From: Bartonella alsatica
Lineage (GTDB): Bacteria; Pseudomonadota; Alphaproteobacteria; Rhizobiales; Rhizobiaceae
Length of the DNA: 64,000 nt
Direction: 5' to 3'
Assembly (NCBI RefSeq): GCF_013388295.1
Contig: NZ_CP058235.1
Location: 1,342,001-1,406,000 of the forward strand
Shown: positions 39,949 to 50,172 of the stretch, in pieces
How positions within the stretch are numbered: the stretch's first letter is position 1
Layout: every line of letters starts with the position of its first letter
Notes under the pieces: generated by a model
Databases searched by the model: none
Told to the model about the DNA's origin: nothing
What the model saw: only the letters and a program-made list of their open reading frames with translations
Program-made: the position numbers and the translations under genes

Positions 39949-40908
39949 ATGGCGGTTTATACAAATATTCATCCAAATGATTTGAAAATATTTTTGACAT
40001 GTTATTCAATAGGTTCACTTCTATCCTATCAAGGTATAACGGAGGGTACCGAAAATTCTAATTTTATACTATATACAACAAAAGGAAGATTTATTTTGAC
40101 GCTTTATGAGAAGCGTGTTTTAAGAGACGATTTGCCTTTTTTTTGTAGCCTTATGCAACATCTAGGGCAGCGTGGAATTCTTTGTCCTCAACCAGTAATT
40201 CAAAATGATGGAACGATGATCGGTGAATTAGCAGGGCGTCCTGCTGCTATTATTACTTTTCTTGAAGGGAAGTTGGTCCATCATCCTCATGTATATCATT
40301 GCTGTGAAGTGGGTAATAGTTTAGCACAACTGCATTTAGCAGGACAGGACTTTTCGCTTCGTCGTAGGAATACTCTTTCTCTCGTAGATTGGAAACCGTT
40401 GTGGGAACACTGCCAAATGAGAAAAAATCCATTGTTGGAAGAATTTGGGCCAAAAATTGATACGGAATTGACTTTTTTAGAAGAAAATTGGCCATCTAAT
40501 TTGCCAACAGGCATTATTCATGCTGATTTATTTAATGATAATGTATTTTTTTTAAACCATCGTCTTTCTGGTATTATAGATTTCTATTTTGCTTGTAATG
40601 ATTTTTATGCTTATGATTTAGCTATCTGCTTGAATGCATGGTGTTTTGAAAATCATTATTCCTATAATTTGAGCAAAGCACGTGGGCTATTAGAAAGTTA
40701 TCAAAAAATAAGGCCTTTGATGTCTTTAGAAGTGGACGCAATTATTTTGTTGACACGTGGAGCAGCTTTGCGTTTTTTACTCACACGCCTTTATGATTGG
40801 TTTAATATACCGCCCGGTAGTTTTGTAGTTAAGAAAGATCCGTGGGAATATTGGCACAAGCTTTGTTTTTTCAGTAATGTAGGTTCACTGAGTGAATTAG
40901 GTTTTTGA
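39949..40908 (+). CDS. thrB: Homoserine kinase (ThrB, APH-like type)
   Basis: The 319-residue protein belongs to the aminoglycoside phosphotransferase fold type used as homoserine kinase in alphaproteobacteria. The catalytic Brenner-type motif is [13 protein letters not shown] near residue 187, followed by a metal-binding [10 protein letters not shown]. With ThrC at 47684 it completes homoserine to threonine. The gene follows ispH by 23 bases and precedes rnhA. Its stop overlaps a possible TTG start of rnhA, but ATG 40914 is the better start for that gene. Confidence 0.93.
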   Translation: MAVYTNIHPNDLKIFLTCYSIGSLLSYQGITEGTENSNFILYTTKGRFILTLYEKRVLRDDLPFFCSLMQHLGQRGILCPQPVIQNDGTMIGELAGRPAAIITFLEGKLVHHPHVYHCCEVGNSLAQLHLAGQDFSLRRRNTLSLVDWKPLWEHCQMRKNPLLEEFGPKIDTELTFLEENWPSNLPTGIIHADLFNDNVFFLNHRLSGIIDFYFACNDFYAYDLAICLNAWCFENHYSYNLSKARGLLESYQKIRPLMSLEVDAIILLTRGAALRFLLTRLYDWFNIPPGSFVVKKDPWEYWHKLCFFSNVGSLSELGF

Positions 40909-40913
40909 ATTTT

Positions 40914-41381
40914 ATGTTAAATCAACAGAAAAACGTAGAAATTTATACAGATGGTGCTTGCTCAGGTAATCCTGGAGTAGGAGGCTGGGGAGCAATTTTA
41001 CGCTGGAATGATCATGAACGGGAGCTTTATGGTGGAGAAGTGCAAACAACCAACAATCAAATGGAACTGATGGCAGCGATTTGTGCATTGAAAGCACTTA
41101 AAGAATCTTGTTATGTTGATCTTTATACGGACTCAGTTTATGTGCGCAACGGTATATCTGTATGGCTTGAAGGATGGAAGAAGAATAATTGGCGTACTGT
41201 ATCAAAAAAAACTGTTAAAAATAGAGAGTTATGGCAAGTGCTTGAGGATGTTTGTTCTCGTCATACTGTCAGGTGGCACTGGGTAAAAGGCCATGCTGGC
41301 CATCCAGATAATGAACGTGCAGACGCGCTTGCACGTAAAGCAATTACCGAATATCGAGAAAATGGATACTTTTTGGCATAA
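40914..41381 (+). CDS. rnhA: Ribonuclease HI
   Basis: RNase HI degrades RNA in RNA-DNA hybrids. The four catalytic acidic residues are visible in [12 protein letters not shown] (Asp), QMELMAA (Glu), LYTDSVYV (Asp) and [11 protein letters not shown] (Asp). The length of 155 residues from ATG 40914 matches the family; a TTG at 40905 would add three residues. It is the last gene of the ispH-thrB-rnhA group and is convergent with the DsbD-like gene only 28 bases away. Confidence 0.96.
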   Translation: MLNQQKNVEIYTDGACSGNPGVGGWGAILRWNDHERELYGGEVQTTNNQMELMAAICALKALKESCYVDLYTDSVYVRNGISVWLEGWKKNNWRTVSKKTVKNRELWQVLEDVCSRHTVRWHWVKGHAGHPDNERADALARKAITEYRENGYFLA

Positions 41382-41392
41382 TCATTATCTAG

Positions 41393-41402
41393 GAAAGCTT
41401 TC
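41393..41402. terminator. Possible small bidirectional hairpin between rnhA and the DsbD-like gene
   Basis: The perfect inverted repeat GAAAGCTTTC is followed by TCTTTTAT on the plus strand and lies in the 28-base gap between two convergent genes. The stem is short and loopless, so a terminator role is only a possibility, suggested mainly by position. Confidence 0.3.
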
Positions 41403-41409
41403 TCTTTTA

Positions 41410-42288
41410 TCACGGAATAACAGTAGGATTTGATTGCGTCTGGAGTGTAAATGTTCCACTTAAGGCACGATCTTTAAAGGAAATTGTATAAAAAATTTTT
41501 TGGTTTGTTTCCTCTGGTATGAAATAGATGGGGGCGCTAAAAAGTGTATACTCACCGTTATCACTTATTTTTTTTGCTGGTCCAATTTGCATTTCTCCTC
41601 CATCTAAAAAGAGAGAGGTCGGTATAATTTTATTGTTATTTTGTATTTTGATGAAGAGGGTATTTTTATCTTTTTCAGTGCTTATTTTGAATGTATGATC
41701 GGTTGTGCGGGGTAAAGCATTTTGAGCCTTCTTTAGCAATGATGAAGGGAGGCGTTTGTTCTTTTGAATGGTTGAAGAAAAATTGAAGTTAACAGTAAAT
41801 GGAAGACAAATTTTATTACATAATCCAAGAGTTAAAGAACCAGTTAAATTGCTGTTAGCATCGGAGATGGTAAAAGGCAATAAAACTTTATTTTTATAAC
41901 CTATTGACCAGTCATTTTCTGTTTCATAAAGTTGTGGTGTAGGATAAAATATTTCATAAGAAACTTTTTGCTTGAAATTAAAAAATGGTGCCATACCTGA
42001 ATTGCCTGGATTACGCCAGTAGGTTTTCCATCCAGGTTTAAGCATAACTTCAATAATACCGTTTCTGATTCCAGAAAAGGATGGGTGGGTGATAGCTAAT
42101 CTAATGCGGCCACCATCTGATTCATACCAGGGTGTTGCAAAAAGATATGATTTTTGTTCTGTTTGAGCGCTTACAGAGAAGTTAAGTAATCCTAAAACTG
42201 CGAATATTAATTTTATAGTAATTAAAAGCTTTTTATGAAAGAAAATTGAAATACTTTGTAAATTTATAAATATTTGAATTTTTTTCAT
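41410..42288 (-). CDS. Exported DsbD alpha-domain-like protein
   Basis: This 292-residue protein has an N-terminal hydrophobic segment with a signal-like region (ILLNFSVSAQ type cleavage near residue 42) and a beta-rich domain like the N-terminal domain of DsbD/ScsB. A cysteine pair sits in GLCNKICLPF, as in DsbD-alpha. Unlike DsbD there is no transmembrane beta domain or thioredoxin-like gamma domain, so it is a stand-alone periplasmic module. It probably takes part in disulfide or copper-related redox, but this is inferred. It is divergent from yqgE. Confidence 0.8.
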   Translation of the reverse strand: MKKIQIFINLQSISIFFHKKLLITIKLIFAVLGLLNFSVSAQTEQKSYLFATPWYESDGGRIRLAITHPSFSGIRNGIIEVMLKPGWKTYWRNPGNSGMAPFFNFKQKVSYEIFYPTPQLYETENDWSIGYKNKVLLPFTISDANSNLTGSLTLGLCNKICLPFTVNFNFSSTIQKNKRLPSSLLKKAQNALPRTTDHTFKISTEKDKNTLFIKIQNNNKIIPTSLFLDGGEMQIGPAKKISDNGEYTLFSAPIYFIPEETNQKIFYTISFKDRALSGTFTLQTQSNPTVIP

Positions 42289-42359
42289 TGGAGCTTTATT
42301 TTCTTGTTGTATGAATTGAATTGAGTTTTAACATGTAAATTATGGAGAGTAACAGATTG

Positions 42360-42944
42360 ATGAAGCAGTGTAATGGCTTTTTAGGTGGACAGTTGCTTAT
42401 AGCAATGCCTGGAATGAATGACAAACGCTTTATTCGTTCTGTTATTTATGTTTGTGCACATTCTGATGCTGGTGCTATGGGGATTATTCTTAATCAATTA
42501 CACCATATTGATTTTCCTGAGCTTTTGCTACATCTTGGGGTAATAGACAGTGCTCAAAAAAAGCATCTTTCTGAACCGATAAAAAATTTTCCCGTACGCT
42601 ATGGTGGCCCTGTTGATCCTTCCCGTGGTTTTGTGCTTCATTCGGATGATTATACTTGTGAAGAAACTGTTCTTGTTGCAGATAAGATATGCTTTACTGC
42701 GACTATTGATATATTAAAAGCGATCAGTTGCGAAAAAGGCCCTCAACATGCGTTAGTAGCATTAGGTTATGCTGGTTGGAAAGCGGGACAGCTTGAAGCA
42801 GAAATTTCTAGAAATGGTTGGTTAATCAGCTCTACATCGCCTAATTTTCTTTTTGAAAACAATTTAAATTGCAAGTATAATGAAAGTTTGATTCGCATGG
42901 GAATTAATCCGACTTGTCTTGTTTCTGAAATGGGTCATGCGTAG
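42360..42944 (+). CDS. YqgE/AlgH family protein
   Basis: The product is a member of the UPF0301 (YqgE/AlgH) family of unclear function, with [11 protein letters not shown] near the N-terminus and [15 protein letters not shown] and the [12 protein letters not shown] segments characteristic of it. I start at ATG 42360 (195 codons) because GGAGAG stands 10-15 bases upstream; the ATG at 42342 would place this ribosome site inside its own coding sequence. It is divergent from the DsbD-like gene and is a usual rhizobial neighbour of rnhA. Confidence 0.9.
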   Translation: MKQCNGFLGGQLLIAMPGMNDKRFIRSVIYVCAHSDAGAMGIILNQLHHIDFPELLLHLGVIDSAQKKHLSEPIKNFPVRYGGPVDPSRGFVLHSDDYTCEETVLVADKICFTATIDILKAISCEKGPQHALVALGYAGWKAGQLEAEISRNGWLISSTSPNFLFENNLNCKYNESLIRMGINPTCLVSEMGHA

Positions 42945-42992
42945 AGGGTTTTACTATTTCACGAGTTTTGTATTAAACTGTATCCTACTCAT

Positions 42993-45878
42993 CTATGTTT
43001 TGATTTTATAAGAGAAATGATTTTGAATGAGAGTAATTAATTCTTCGATAGCAATAGGCTTAGTGACAAGTGTGCTTTGAACATATTTACAGCCTTCTTG
43101 GCGTAGGAAGATCGCTTCTTTTTCATTTTCAACACCTTCTGCGATGATTTGCAAGTTAAGATCAGTTGCTATATTAATAATGGATTTGAGAACAAGTTTT
43201 TTCTTAGGTGAATCGATAGAGATAAGTGAACGGTCCAATTTAACCATATCAAATGGATAACGGACGAGATAGGCAAGTGATGAATAACCTGTTCCAAAAT
43301 TATCCAATGCGAGATTCATTCCTAGAGCTTTAATTTGTTCAAGAAAGTGCGCCGATTGTTCAGGATTTTTTCTTAAGACAAACTCAGATATTTCTATCAT
43401 CAAGCCTCCTTTATTGAGTGGGTGACGGAGCAAAGCGGAGCGCAATTGACTTATAAAGCGAGGATGAACCATTTCCGTGCTTGGTAAATTGATTGAAATA
43501 AAAAAAGATTGTTGAAAGAATTTGTCTTGTATATTTGTAAGATCAATAACAGCATTATCGATAATAAATTGTGCCAAATCCATAACGATTTGTTCGTTTT
43601 CTACGATCTTGATAAAATCAGAGACATTTAAATTTCCATAATTTGGAGAATGCCATTCTACAATTGTTTCAAAACCAATAATGAGTCCATCAGATAAATT
43701 GAGAATAGGATGATAGAGGATTTTTATTTCATTACGTTTTATAGCATGATGAATATCTTGCACCATGGCGTTATGTTCGAGGCCTAACGTGCGAAAATTA
43801 GGACGAAAAGGTTCAATATGGTTACCCCCCATTTGTTTTGCACGGATCATCGCTAATTCACTATCATTTAAGATATCTTTGGCAGTCGATCTACTTTCAT
43901 TCCACGTGACCAGTCCAATGGATGTTGAAAGCGTTATTTTTTTTTCTGTAAGTGAAATGGGGGCTGAGATTGTTTTATGTAGATGATCTGCAAATGCTGC
44001 AATTTTTTGTGGTTCGGTTTCGCTGAGTAAAATGATTGCAAAACGATCTGCGGAAAGACGTGACAAAGTATCTTGAAAGTTAATAAGACGACTCAAACGG
44101 CGCGCTATAATGAGCAGTACAGTATCACCGACAGCTATTCCTAATTTGCGATTAATTTGACGGAAATTGTCAAAGTCAATCATAAAGACGGTTGGTCTAA
44201 TTTTGATATTTGCTTTAGCTAAAGAGGTATAGTTTTGTAGCCTGTCGAAAAAAATTTGTTGGTTAGGCAGTCCCGTTAAGCTGTCGTAAATTGCATCATG
44301 CAATAAGCGTTCTTCGGCTTTTTTATGGTTAGTAATATTGACAATGGTCCCAATGACACGCGTAATTTTTCCATCTTTTTGCATAGCTGGACGTGCACGG
44401 AGAGAAAACCAATGATAATAGCCACCACCGAAAGAAAGTCGAAAAATTTGATCAATGCGTCCCTTTTTATTTTTAAGAATAATATCTAATATAGCCTGAA
44501 AACGCTCACGGTCATCATGGTGTAAAGCTGAAATCCAGTTGCGCATAGTTCCATTAAGTTTGTGGGTGCCAGAACCAAAGAGGGTTGCCATGTCTGGGTG
44601 AACAATAATACGATCACGTTCAACATTCCAATCCCAGATAATATTTCCAGCTCCTTTTGCCGCCAACACTTGTTGTTCGAGGTCCGAAAATATTCCTTCA
44701 TGGAAAGCATCATTGGAAAAAGTTTGTTGCATGACAGTAAAGCTAATGAGAAGAACAATGAGTACTAATCCCCCTGCTAAAGCCGGTTGTATAATATCAT
44801 TATCTAAATGACCCGCTATGCAAGCATAAGCTCCAAAGCACCAAAAACTAATAAGCAACCATGTTGGAATAAGCATGATTGCACGGTCATAGTTTCTGAT
44901 CGAAAAATAGCTAATTAAAAGTACACCAATTGCAGCGGTGAGTCCAAATGACAAACGAGCAATTCCAGCTGCTCTGGTTGGATCATAAATAGCAAATGCT
45001 CCCAAACCACAAAGAGCTATAGTCCACGCAATTGCACCATAACTGAAATGATAGTGCCAGCGATTAAGACATAGATAAGTGAAGAGAAAAATGAAAAGTG
45101 TAGCAGCCAGACCTACTTCTGTTCCAGCACGCCAAATCGGTTGCGTTGTAAATGTAACTGCAAAAAATTTATTTAGAAAGTTGAAGTCGATGCCAATATA
45201 AAAAAGAACCGCCCAAGCAATAGCAGCTGTTGCAGGAAAGAGACCTGTTCCACGAACAACGAAGAGTACAGTTAATAAGAGTGCTAAAAGACCTGATATA
45301 CCAAGAAGAATACCATGATAAAGCGTATAAGAATTGATTGCATCCTTATAGGCTTCAGGTTGCCATAAATAGATTTGCGGTAAATTTGCAGAGTTAAGCT
45401 CGGCAACAAATGTAACGACGGTCCCAGGGTTTAGTGTAATTCGAAAAATATCTGAGTTTGTACTAGCTTGACGATCAAGAGAAAAACCTTCGCTTGGAGT
45501 GATGGATTGAATCCGCGGTGATCCAAGGTCAGGCCACAGAAAGCCTGAATGAGCCATACGATAATGGGGAGCAACGATAAGCCGGTCAATTTGTTCATCT
45601 GTTGGATTTGCAAGAGAAAATACTGCCCAGTTACCAGAAAAATTTTCACTTTTTGCCTGAACCTCAATGCGCCATACAATTCCATCTGGTCCTGGTGCTG
45701 TACTTGTTTGAAAGATAGAGCTATTTGTATGGTGTATTTCGATTGCTTTTGAGAGGTCAAGAGCAGCATCTTGAGAAGAAATTTTAACTGGCTCAATTGC
45801 CAGTGCTGATGTAAAGTGTACAAAAGAGCTGATTATTACAAAAAAAATGATATCAATTATTTTACGCAAACTCTTCAC
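42993..45878 (-). CDS. 7TM-PAS-GGDEF-EAL protein with degenerate GGDEF site
   Basis: The 961-residue membrane protein starts at a GTG with a signal peptide (to about residue 27), followed by a periplasmic 7TMR-DISM-like domain, seven helices at about 185-385, a PAS domain near 410-525, GGDEF near 530-690 and EAL near 700-950. The diguanylate cyclase signature is replaced by SADRF in SRLSADRFAIIL, so cyclase activity is unlikely. The EAL region keeps several acidic residues and FGTGYSSL, but reads ETI for EAL and DN for the metal-binding DD. It is probably a sensor or regulator with reduced or no c-di-GMP catalysis. Confidence 0.88.
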   Translation of the reverse strand: MKSLRKIIDIIFFVIISSFVHFTSALAIEPVKISSQDAALDLSKAIEIHHTNSSIFQTSTAPGPDGIVWRIEVQAKSENFSGNWAVFSLANPTDEQIDRLIVAPHYRMAHSGFLWPDLGSPRIQSITPSEGFSLDRQASTNSDIFRITLNPGTVVTFVAELNSANLPQIYLWQPEAYKDAINSYTLYHGILLGISGLLALLLTVLFVVRGTGLFPATAAIAWAVLFYIGIDFNFLNKFFAVTFTTQPIWRAGTEVGLAATLFIFLFTYLCLNRWHYHFSYGAIAWTIALCGLGAFAIYDPTRAAGIARLSFGLTAAIGVLLISYFSIRNYDRAIMLIPTWLLISFWCFGAYACIAGHLDNDIIQPALAGGLVLIVLLISFTVMQQTFSNDAFHEGIFSDLEQQVLAAKGAGNIIWDWNVERDRIIVHPDMATLFGSGTHKLNGTMRNWISALHHDDRERFQAILDIILKNKKGRIDQIFRLSFGGGYYHWFSLRARPAMQKDGKITRVIGTIVNITNHKKAEERLLHDAIYDSLTGLPNQQIFFDRLQNYTSLAKANIKIRPTVFMIDFDNFRQINRKLGIAVGDTVLLIIARRLSRLINFQDTLSRLSADRFAIILLSETEPQKIAAFADHLHKTISAPISLTEKKITLSTSIGLVTWNESRSTAKDILNDSELAMIRAKQMGGNHIEPFRPNFRTLGLEHNAMVQDIHHAIKRNEIKILYHPILNLSDGLIIGFETIVEWHSPNYGNLNVSDFIKIVENEQIVMDLAQFIIDNAVIDLTNIQDKFFQQSFFISINLPSTEMVHPRFISQLRSALLRHPLNKGGLMIEISEFVLRKNPEQSAHFLEQIKALGMNLALDNFGTGYSSLAYLVRYPFDMVKLDRSLISIDSPKKKLVLKSIINIATDLNLQIIAEGVENEKEAIFLRQEGCKYVQSTLVTKPIAIEELITLIQNHFSYKIKT

Positions 45879-46325
45879 AATGTTTTACTCTCAATATTTT
45901 AGGATATTTAATTTAAATTTAGATTCTCGAGAAAATATGTTTACCTTTTACAATTTATTTCACATAAAGCAGCTGTCATTTTCTTTTGAAAAATCACAAA
46001 ATTTTACATGAAGATAGATCAGATATCTGTTTACCTCAGTAGGGTTTAAAATTATGGAACTTTATTTTTAGAGAGAAAAATTAAACCATTAGTTTTCAGA
46101 TTTCACGTATACCTTCATTTATCAAACTCTTTATCACATGGAGCGTAAATTGGGTAGTTTTGTACACCTCTTTGATGAATATTCCCCAAACTTATTCAGT
46201 AAAAGGGATTTTTGTAATGACTTTTATAATAAAACATATGCATGTTATTATTATCCATTGTTTTTAAAAGCACTTTTAGATATCTCAAATATCTCCTAAA
46301 GCGTTTAGAAAAACTGTATTAAATT
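45879..46325. other. AT-rich intergenic region
   Basis: About 450 bases separate the GGDEF-EAL gene from the end of the M16 peptidase gene. Frames are broken and no RNA gene, strong promoter or terminator was recognised. In related rhizobia a GNAT acetyltransferase often lies near here, but I see no recognisable remnant. Confidence 0.4.
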
Positions 46326-47600
46326 TTACTTTATATTGTATGAAAGAGTTGATGTTAAATCATCAAAATTCATGAGAGGGCCAACAGGACCGACAGCTGC
46401 TAATGTCGGTATAGAGTTGATGAAAAGACGATTAGCAAGATCAGTTAATCTTTGGGTGGTAATAAGCTCTAAGCGTTCAATTGTTTCAGATATTGGAATT
46501 GGTCGACCATAAAGAAGTATTTGGCGGGCAATAAGTTGCGCCTGACTAGACGGACTTTCTCGTGATATTGTGAGGTTAGCACGATATTGTGCTTGTGCTC
46601 GTTGAAGTTCAGTAGCATGAATATTTTTGCTTACCTTAGAGAGTTCATCAAGAATCACGGGAAGCAACTCCTTTAGTCTCTCTTGTCCTGTAGCGGCGTG
46701 AATGCCAAAAAGCCCAGTATCTGAAAAGCCCCAATGAAAAGCATAAATAGAATAACATAATCCACGTTTTTCTCTTACTTCTTGGAAAAGACGTGATGAC
46801 ATGCCTCCACCAAGAATAATTGAAAGAATTTGGGCAGCATAAAAGTCACGTGCATGATAAGCGCGTCCCTCAAAACCAAGAACAATTTGTGTGTCCATTA
46901 AATCACGATATTCACGAAAATCACCACCGACATAATTCGCGAGGTTGGTAAGAGGAGCTATTGAGTGGGAACGAAAAGTGCTAAAACGGCTTTCAACTTC
47001 TTGCAGGAAATTTTCATGTTCTACAGCTCCTGCTGCAACTACGATCATACGGTCTGCACTATATTGTTTATTCATGAAATTATGGAGATCAGCAGATGTA
47101 AAAGATTGGATTGTTTTGGGTGTGCCTAAAATAGAGCGACCAAGGGGCTGATGACGAAAGGCTGTCTCAGTAAAGTGATCAAAAACAATATCATCAGGAA
47201 TATCACGAGCGGCACCAATTTCCTGAAAAATGACTTGTTTTTCTCGTTCTAATTCATCTTCATCAAATTTTGAAAACATCAAAATATCGGCTAGAATATC
47301 AATAACAAGCGGGATATCATTTTTGAGCACACGCGCAAAATAGGCAGTTGTTTCAGTACTGGTGGTTGCATTGATTTCACCGCCAACATCTTCAATATCA
47401 GTTGCTATCTGACGAGCTGTGCGGTTTTCAGTTCCTTTGAAAGCCATATGTTCGAGGAGATGAGCGATACCATGTTGTGTCAAAGTTTCATTGCGTGAGC
47501 CTACTTTAACCCATATTCCAAGCGCTACACTATCAATTTGTTGCATTGTATATGTGGCGATAGTCAAACCGTTACTTAGGCGACTGATATCTACACCCAT
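46326..47600 (-). CDS. M16-family zinc peptidase (mitochondrial-processing-peptidase-like)
   Basis: This 424-residue protein is a bacterial relative of the mitochondrial processing peptidase beta subunit. The inverted zinc motif HLLEH occurs at about residues 47-51 with the distal Glu expected later (conserved ERE region), and the C-terminal inactive half follows, giving the two-domain M16 form. No signal peptide is seen, so it is probably cytoplasmic. It lies directly downstream of thrC on the same strand, the usual arrangement in alphaproteobacteria. GGAG lies upstream of ATG 47600. Confidence 0.94.
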   Translation of the reverse strand: MGVDISRLSNGLTIATYTMQQIDSVALGIWVKVGSRNETLTQHGIAHLLEHMAFKGTENRTARQIATDIEDVGGEINATTSTETTAYFARVLKNDIPLVIDILADILMFSKFDEDELEREKQVIFQEIGAARDIPDDIVFDHFTETAFRHQPLGRSILGTPKTIQSFTSADLHNFMNKQYSADRMIVVAAGAVEHENFLQEVESRFSTFRSHSIAPLTNLANYVGGDFREYRDLMDTQIVLGFEGRAYHARDFYAAQILSIILGGGMSSRLFQEVREKRGLCYSIYAFHWGFSDTGLFGIHAATGQERLKELLPVILDELSKVSKNIHATELQRAQAQYRANLTISRESPSSQAQLIARQILLYGRPIPISETIERLELITTQRLTDLANRLFINSIPTLAAVGPVGPLMNFDDLTSTLSYNIK

Positions 47601-47683
47601 GTGTTTACGACTCCGTTAAACAAGCCAAATACCTTTTTGTAAAGGCATTGGAATATTTATGATTTAAATCAATGCATCTAAAC

Positions 47684-49081
47684 TTAATAAGATGCATGTG
47701 ATTTTGAAGAAATATAATTTTTTACTATTTTTTCATCATTAGCAAGAGTTGTAAAGCACTCTTCATGTTCCATCAATCCATCCAAGCAAGAAGTCCATGG
47801 TGGATCAATACCACAGGCATTTTGGATTGCATCAGGAAATTTAGCGGGATGAGCAGTGGCAAGAATAATCATTGGAATATGCGGTTTTTTATATTCACGA
47901 GCTACTTTAAGTGCAACAGCTGTATGTGGATCAGCGAGATAGCCACTTTCTTTATAAACGTTTTCAATTGTTTGTGCTGTTTCAGCTATATTACTTTTTC
48001 CAGCGCAAAACAGAGAACGAATATTTTTGAGTTGTTTTTCATCAAGATTAAAACATCCTGTTTGTTTCAAGTTTTCCATCGCATTACGAATCCATACTGG
48101 ATCACGATTACTACTTTCAAACAATAAGCGTTCAAAATTAGAAGAGATTTGAATATCCATAGAAGGTGATGTTGTATAGGTTATAGGTCGTGTTTTGTAA
48201 ATACCACTGTTTAATGTACGTACGAGGATATCATTATCATTTGTTGCAATAACCAATTGTGCAATGGGTAATCCCATCCGGGCAGCGACATAGCCCGCAA
48301 AAATATCACCGAAATTTCCAGTAGGAACAGTAAATGAGACAGATCGATCAGGAGCGCCTAGGGAAAGAGCAGATGAAAAATAATAAACAATTTGCGTCAT
48401 AATACGCGCCCAGTTTATAGAGTTAATTCCTGAAAGTACTCTTTTTTGACGAAAATTATAGTCATTAAATATTGCTTTAACGAGCGCTTGGCAATCATCA
48501 AAATTTCCTTCAATAGCTATAGCATGAACATTATCATTTTGATTGGTGGTCATTTGTCGTTGCTGAATAGGTGACACGCGTTCTTTAGGAAACAAAATAA
48601 AAACATCTGAATTTTTCCTTCCAGCAAAGGCTTGTATCGCAGCACCACCTGTATCACCTGAAGTAGCACCAATAATTGTTGCCCGTTTATTTTGTTTAAT
48701 TAAAATATAATCTATCAACCTAGAAAGAAACTGCATTGCAATATCTTTAAATGCCAAGGTAGGACCATGAAAAAGTTCAAGGATAAACTCATCTGGACCA
48801 ATTTGTAGTAACGGGCAGATTGCTGGATGACGAAAGGTAGCGTAAGATTCTGCAATCATCTTCTCAAAGGATAGGTATTCGATTTCATTGTTCACAAAGG
48901 GCCAAAGAATGGTTTTAGCAATTGTCTCGTAAGATTGTCCACGGAGAGTTCGTAATGTATCAGGTGATAATTGAGGAAATTTTTCTGGAATGTAAAGACC
49001 GCCATCACTGGCAAGACCAGTCATAACCGTTTCTATAAAACCTAGAATAGGGGCCTTACCTCTTGTGCTGATATATTTCAT
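47684..49081 (-). CDS. thrC: Threonine synthase
   Basis: ThrC converts phosphohomoserine to threonine with PLP. The 465-residue protein is of the long type, with SDGGLYIPE near residue 25 and the PLP lysine in HGPTLAFKDIAMQFL near residue 112. The phosphate-binding loop GATSGDTGGAAIQAF is intact. It completes the step after ThrB, encoded at 39949 on the opposite strand. The M16 peptidase gene lies 83 bases downstream in the same direction. Confidence 0.96.
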   Translation of the reverse strand: MKYISTRGKAPILGFIETVMTGLASDGGLYIPEKFPQLSPDTLRTLRGQSYETIAKTILWPFVNNEIEYLSFEKMIAESYATFRHPAICPLLQIGPDEFILELFHGPTLAFKDIAMQFLSRLIDYILIKQNKRATIIGATSGDTGGAAIQAFAGRKNSDVFILFPKERVSPIQQRQMTTNQNDNVHAIAIEGNFDDCQALVKAIFNDYNFRQKRVLSGINSINWARIMTQIVYYFSSALSLGAPDRSVSFTVPTGNFGDIFAGYVAARMGLPIAQLVIATNDNDILVRTLNSGIYKTRPITYTTSPSMDIQISSNFERLLFESSNRDPVWIRNAMENLKQTGCFNLDEKQLKNIRSLFCAGKSNIAETAQTIENVYKESGYLADPHTAVALKVAREYKKPHIPMIILATAHPAKFPDAIQNACGIDPPWTSCLDGLMEHEECFTTLANDEKIVKNYISSKSHASY

Positions 49082-49621
49082 AGATCTTTTCTTTCATTTA
49101 TTTTCGGTAAACTGATGAAGTGTTATGTTTAATGTTTTTAATAATATTAAATTATTAAGTGAATGGAAGTTTATTTGCTTGTGCTTATAGATAATCAAAA
49201 AACGATGGAATGAGGCTTATCATGTGCGGTAATATAACACATTAAATATTCAAAAAAAGTTTTGTTTATGGATAATGACTTAACTTTATTATTTATCAGC
49301 TTATTTTATAATTTTGTTACTTTATTCACTTGTTTATATATTTTGATCGATATGCAGGATGTTGTTTCTCAAAAAGATCTTTTTGTAAGAAACTCAATTA
49401 CTGGTACCTGTTTTTTGCTATTATATGATCAAATACTAATATTACAATTAGTCGTTTCAGAATAGATTCTATGCTTCATATTAGAGGATTTATCAGATAG
49501 TTTTATGATATTGTGTGCGCCCACCATCGTGCATTTGAACTGATCAATTTTCATGTAAATAATAATTGTATTTATGCTAAGCACTATCACTGATAATAAG
49601 TAAAGAAATCCATGGATAAAA
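49082..49621. other. Gene-free AT-rich region between thrC and the small-gene array
   Basis: About 540 bases hold no gene I can support. A 67-codon frame starting near 49268 encodes a hydrophobic stretch without ribosome site or relatives that I recognise. The region ends with the terminator of the small-gene array. The gap on this side and the nearly 1 kb gap on the other side mark the array as an accessory segment. Confidence 0.45.
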
Positions 49622-49657
49622 TAAAAAACAGCTTACCAAATTACTTAAGGTAAGCTG
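49622..49657 (-). terminator. Rho-independent terminator of the small exported-protein array
   Basis: The 9-bp stem CAGCTTACC/GGTAAGCTG (49629-49637 with 49649-49657) has an 11-base loop and, read on the minus strand, is followed at once by TTTTTTATTTTAT. This is the form of an intrinsic terminator and it lies about 60 bases past the stop of the last gene of the array (49714). Confidence 0.85.
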
Positions 49658-49713
49658 CAAGTTTAAAAAATAAATTTCTAACAAAAGAAAAAATAATCAA
49701 ATAGCGAGATTTT

Positions 49714-50064
49714 TTAGTTTTCACCTATTAACCATCCAAGTATTCGAGTGAAGAGACCCATAATAGTTCCAGTCAAGAAACCAAAACCTAAAGCTCCTAC
49801 AGTATTAAAAAGACCGAGTGTTAATGTGATTGGTTCAAACACTTTTACAACTTTTCCATTTTCTACTAGACAATTAGAACTTGGAACATAAAAAGCAGCT
49901 ATACTGATCTCTTTCTTCCTGTCTGTTTCCATTAAGGAAACAGACATATTTTCTCGCTGAGGAACATTTTTCAAATAATTTGCATTAACATTTACACTTT
50001 GCGATAGAAAAAAAACACTCGCTATAAAAATATTAAATACATAATTTTTAAATACTTTTATCAT
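49714..50064 (-). CDS. Small exported hydrophobic protein, array copy 4 (type II)
   Basis: The 116-residue protein has a signal peptide (residues 1-28, ending NVNA), a short polar part and a C-terminal Gly-rich hydrophobic region from about residue 70 (LGLFNTVGALGFGFLTG) ending in LGWLIGEN. It shares the N-terminus with its three neighbours, but its C-terminal half, beginning FEPITL, is closest to copy 2 (LEPITL). It has one cysteine after the signal. The start has the shared GAGGTAAAATT ribosome site. I do not recognise the family; a small membrane-inserted or secreted peptide is what the sequence shows. Confidence 0.82.
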   Translation of the reverse strand: MIKVFKNYVFNIFIASVFFLSQSVNVNANYLKNVPQRENMSVSLMETDRKKEISIAAFYVPSSNCLVENGKVVKVFEPITLTLGLFNTVGALGFGFLTGTIMGLFTRILGWLIGEN

Positions 50065-50111
50065 AATTTTACCTCAAATATTTTCTACTTGCACATAAAC
50101 CGCAGATGGTT

Positions 50112-50160
50112 GCCTTATTGTGCGTTTTTATAAATAATTATTTCAAACGCATAATAAGGC
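50112..50160. other. Strong hairpin between array copies 3 and 4
   Basis: A 16-bp stem (50112-50127 with 50145-50160) of GCCTTATTGTGCGTTT type pairs with its partner with one G-T type mismatch and a 17-base loop. It sits between the stop of copy 3 and the start of copy 4. There is no T-run on either side, so it is more likely an mRNA stabilising or processing element than a terminator. Confidence 0.55.
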
Positions 50161-50172
50161 GATCTTAAAATG

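Noticed and set aside
49262..49465. 67-codon hydrophobic frame upstream of the small-gene array
   Set aside because: No ribosome site, no relation to the array proteins, and hydrophobic frames are common by chance in AT-rich DNA.
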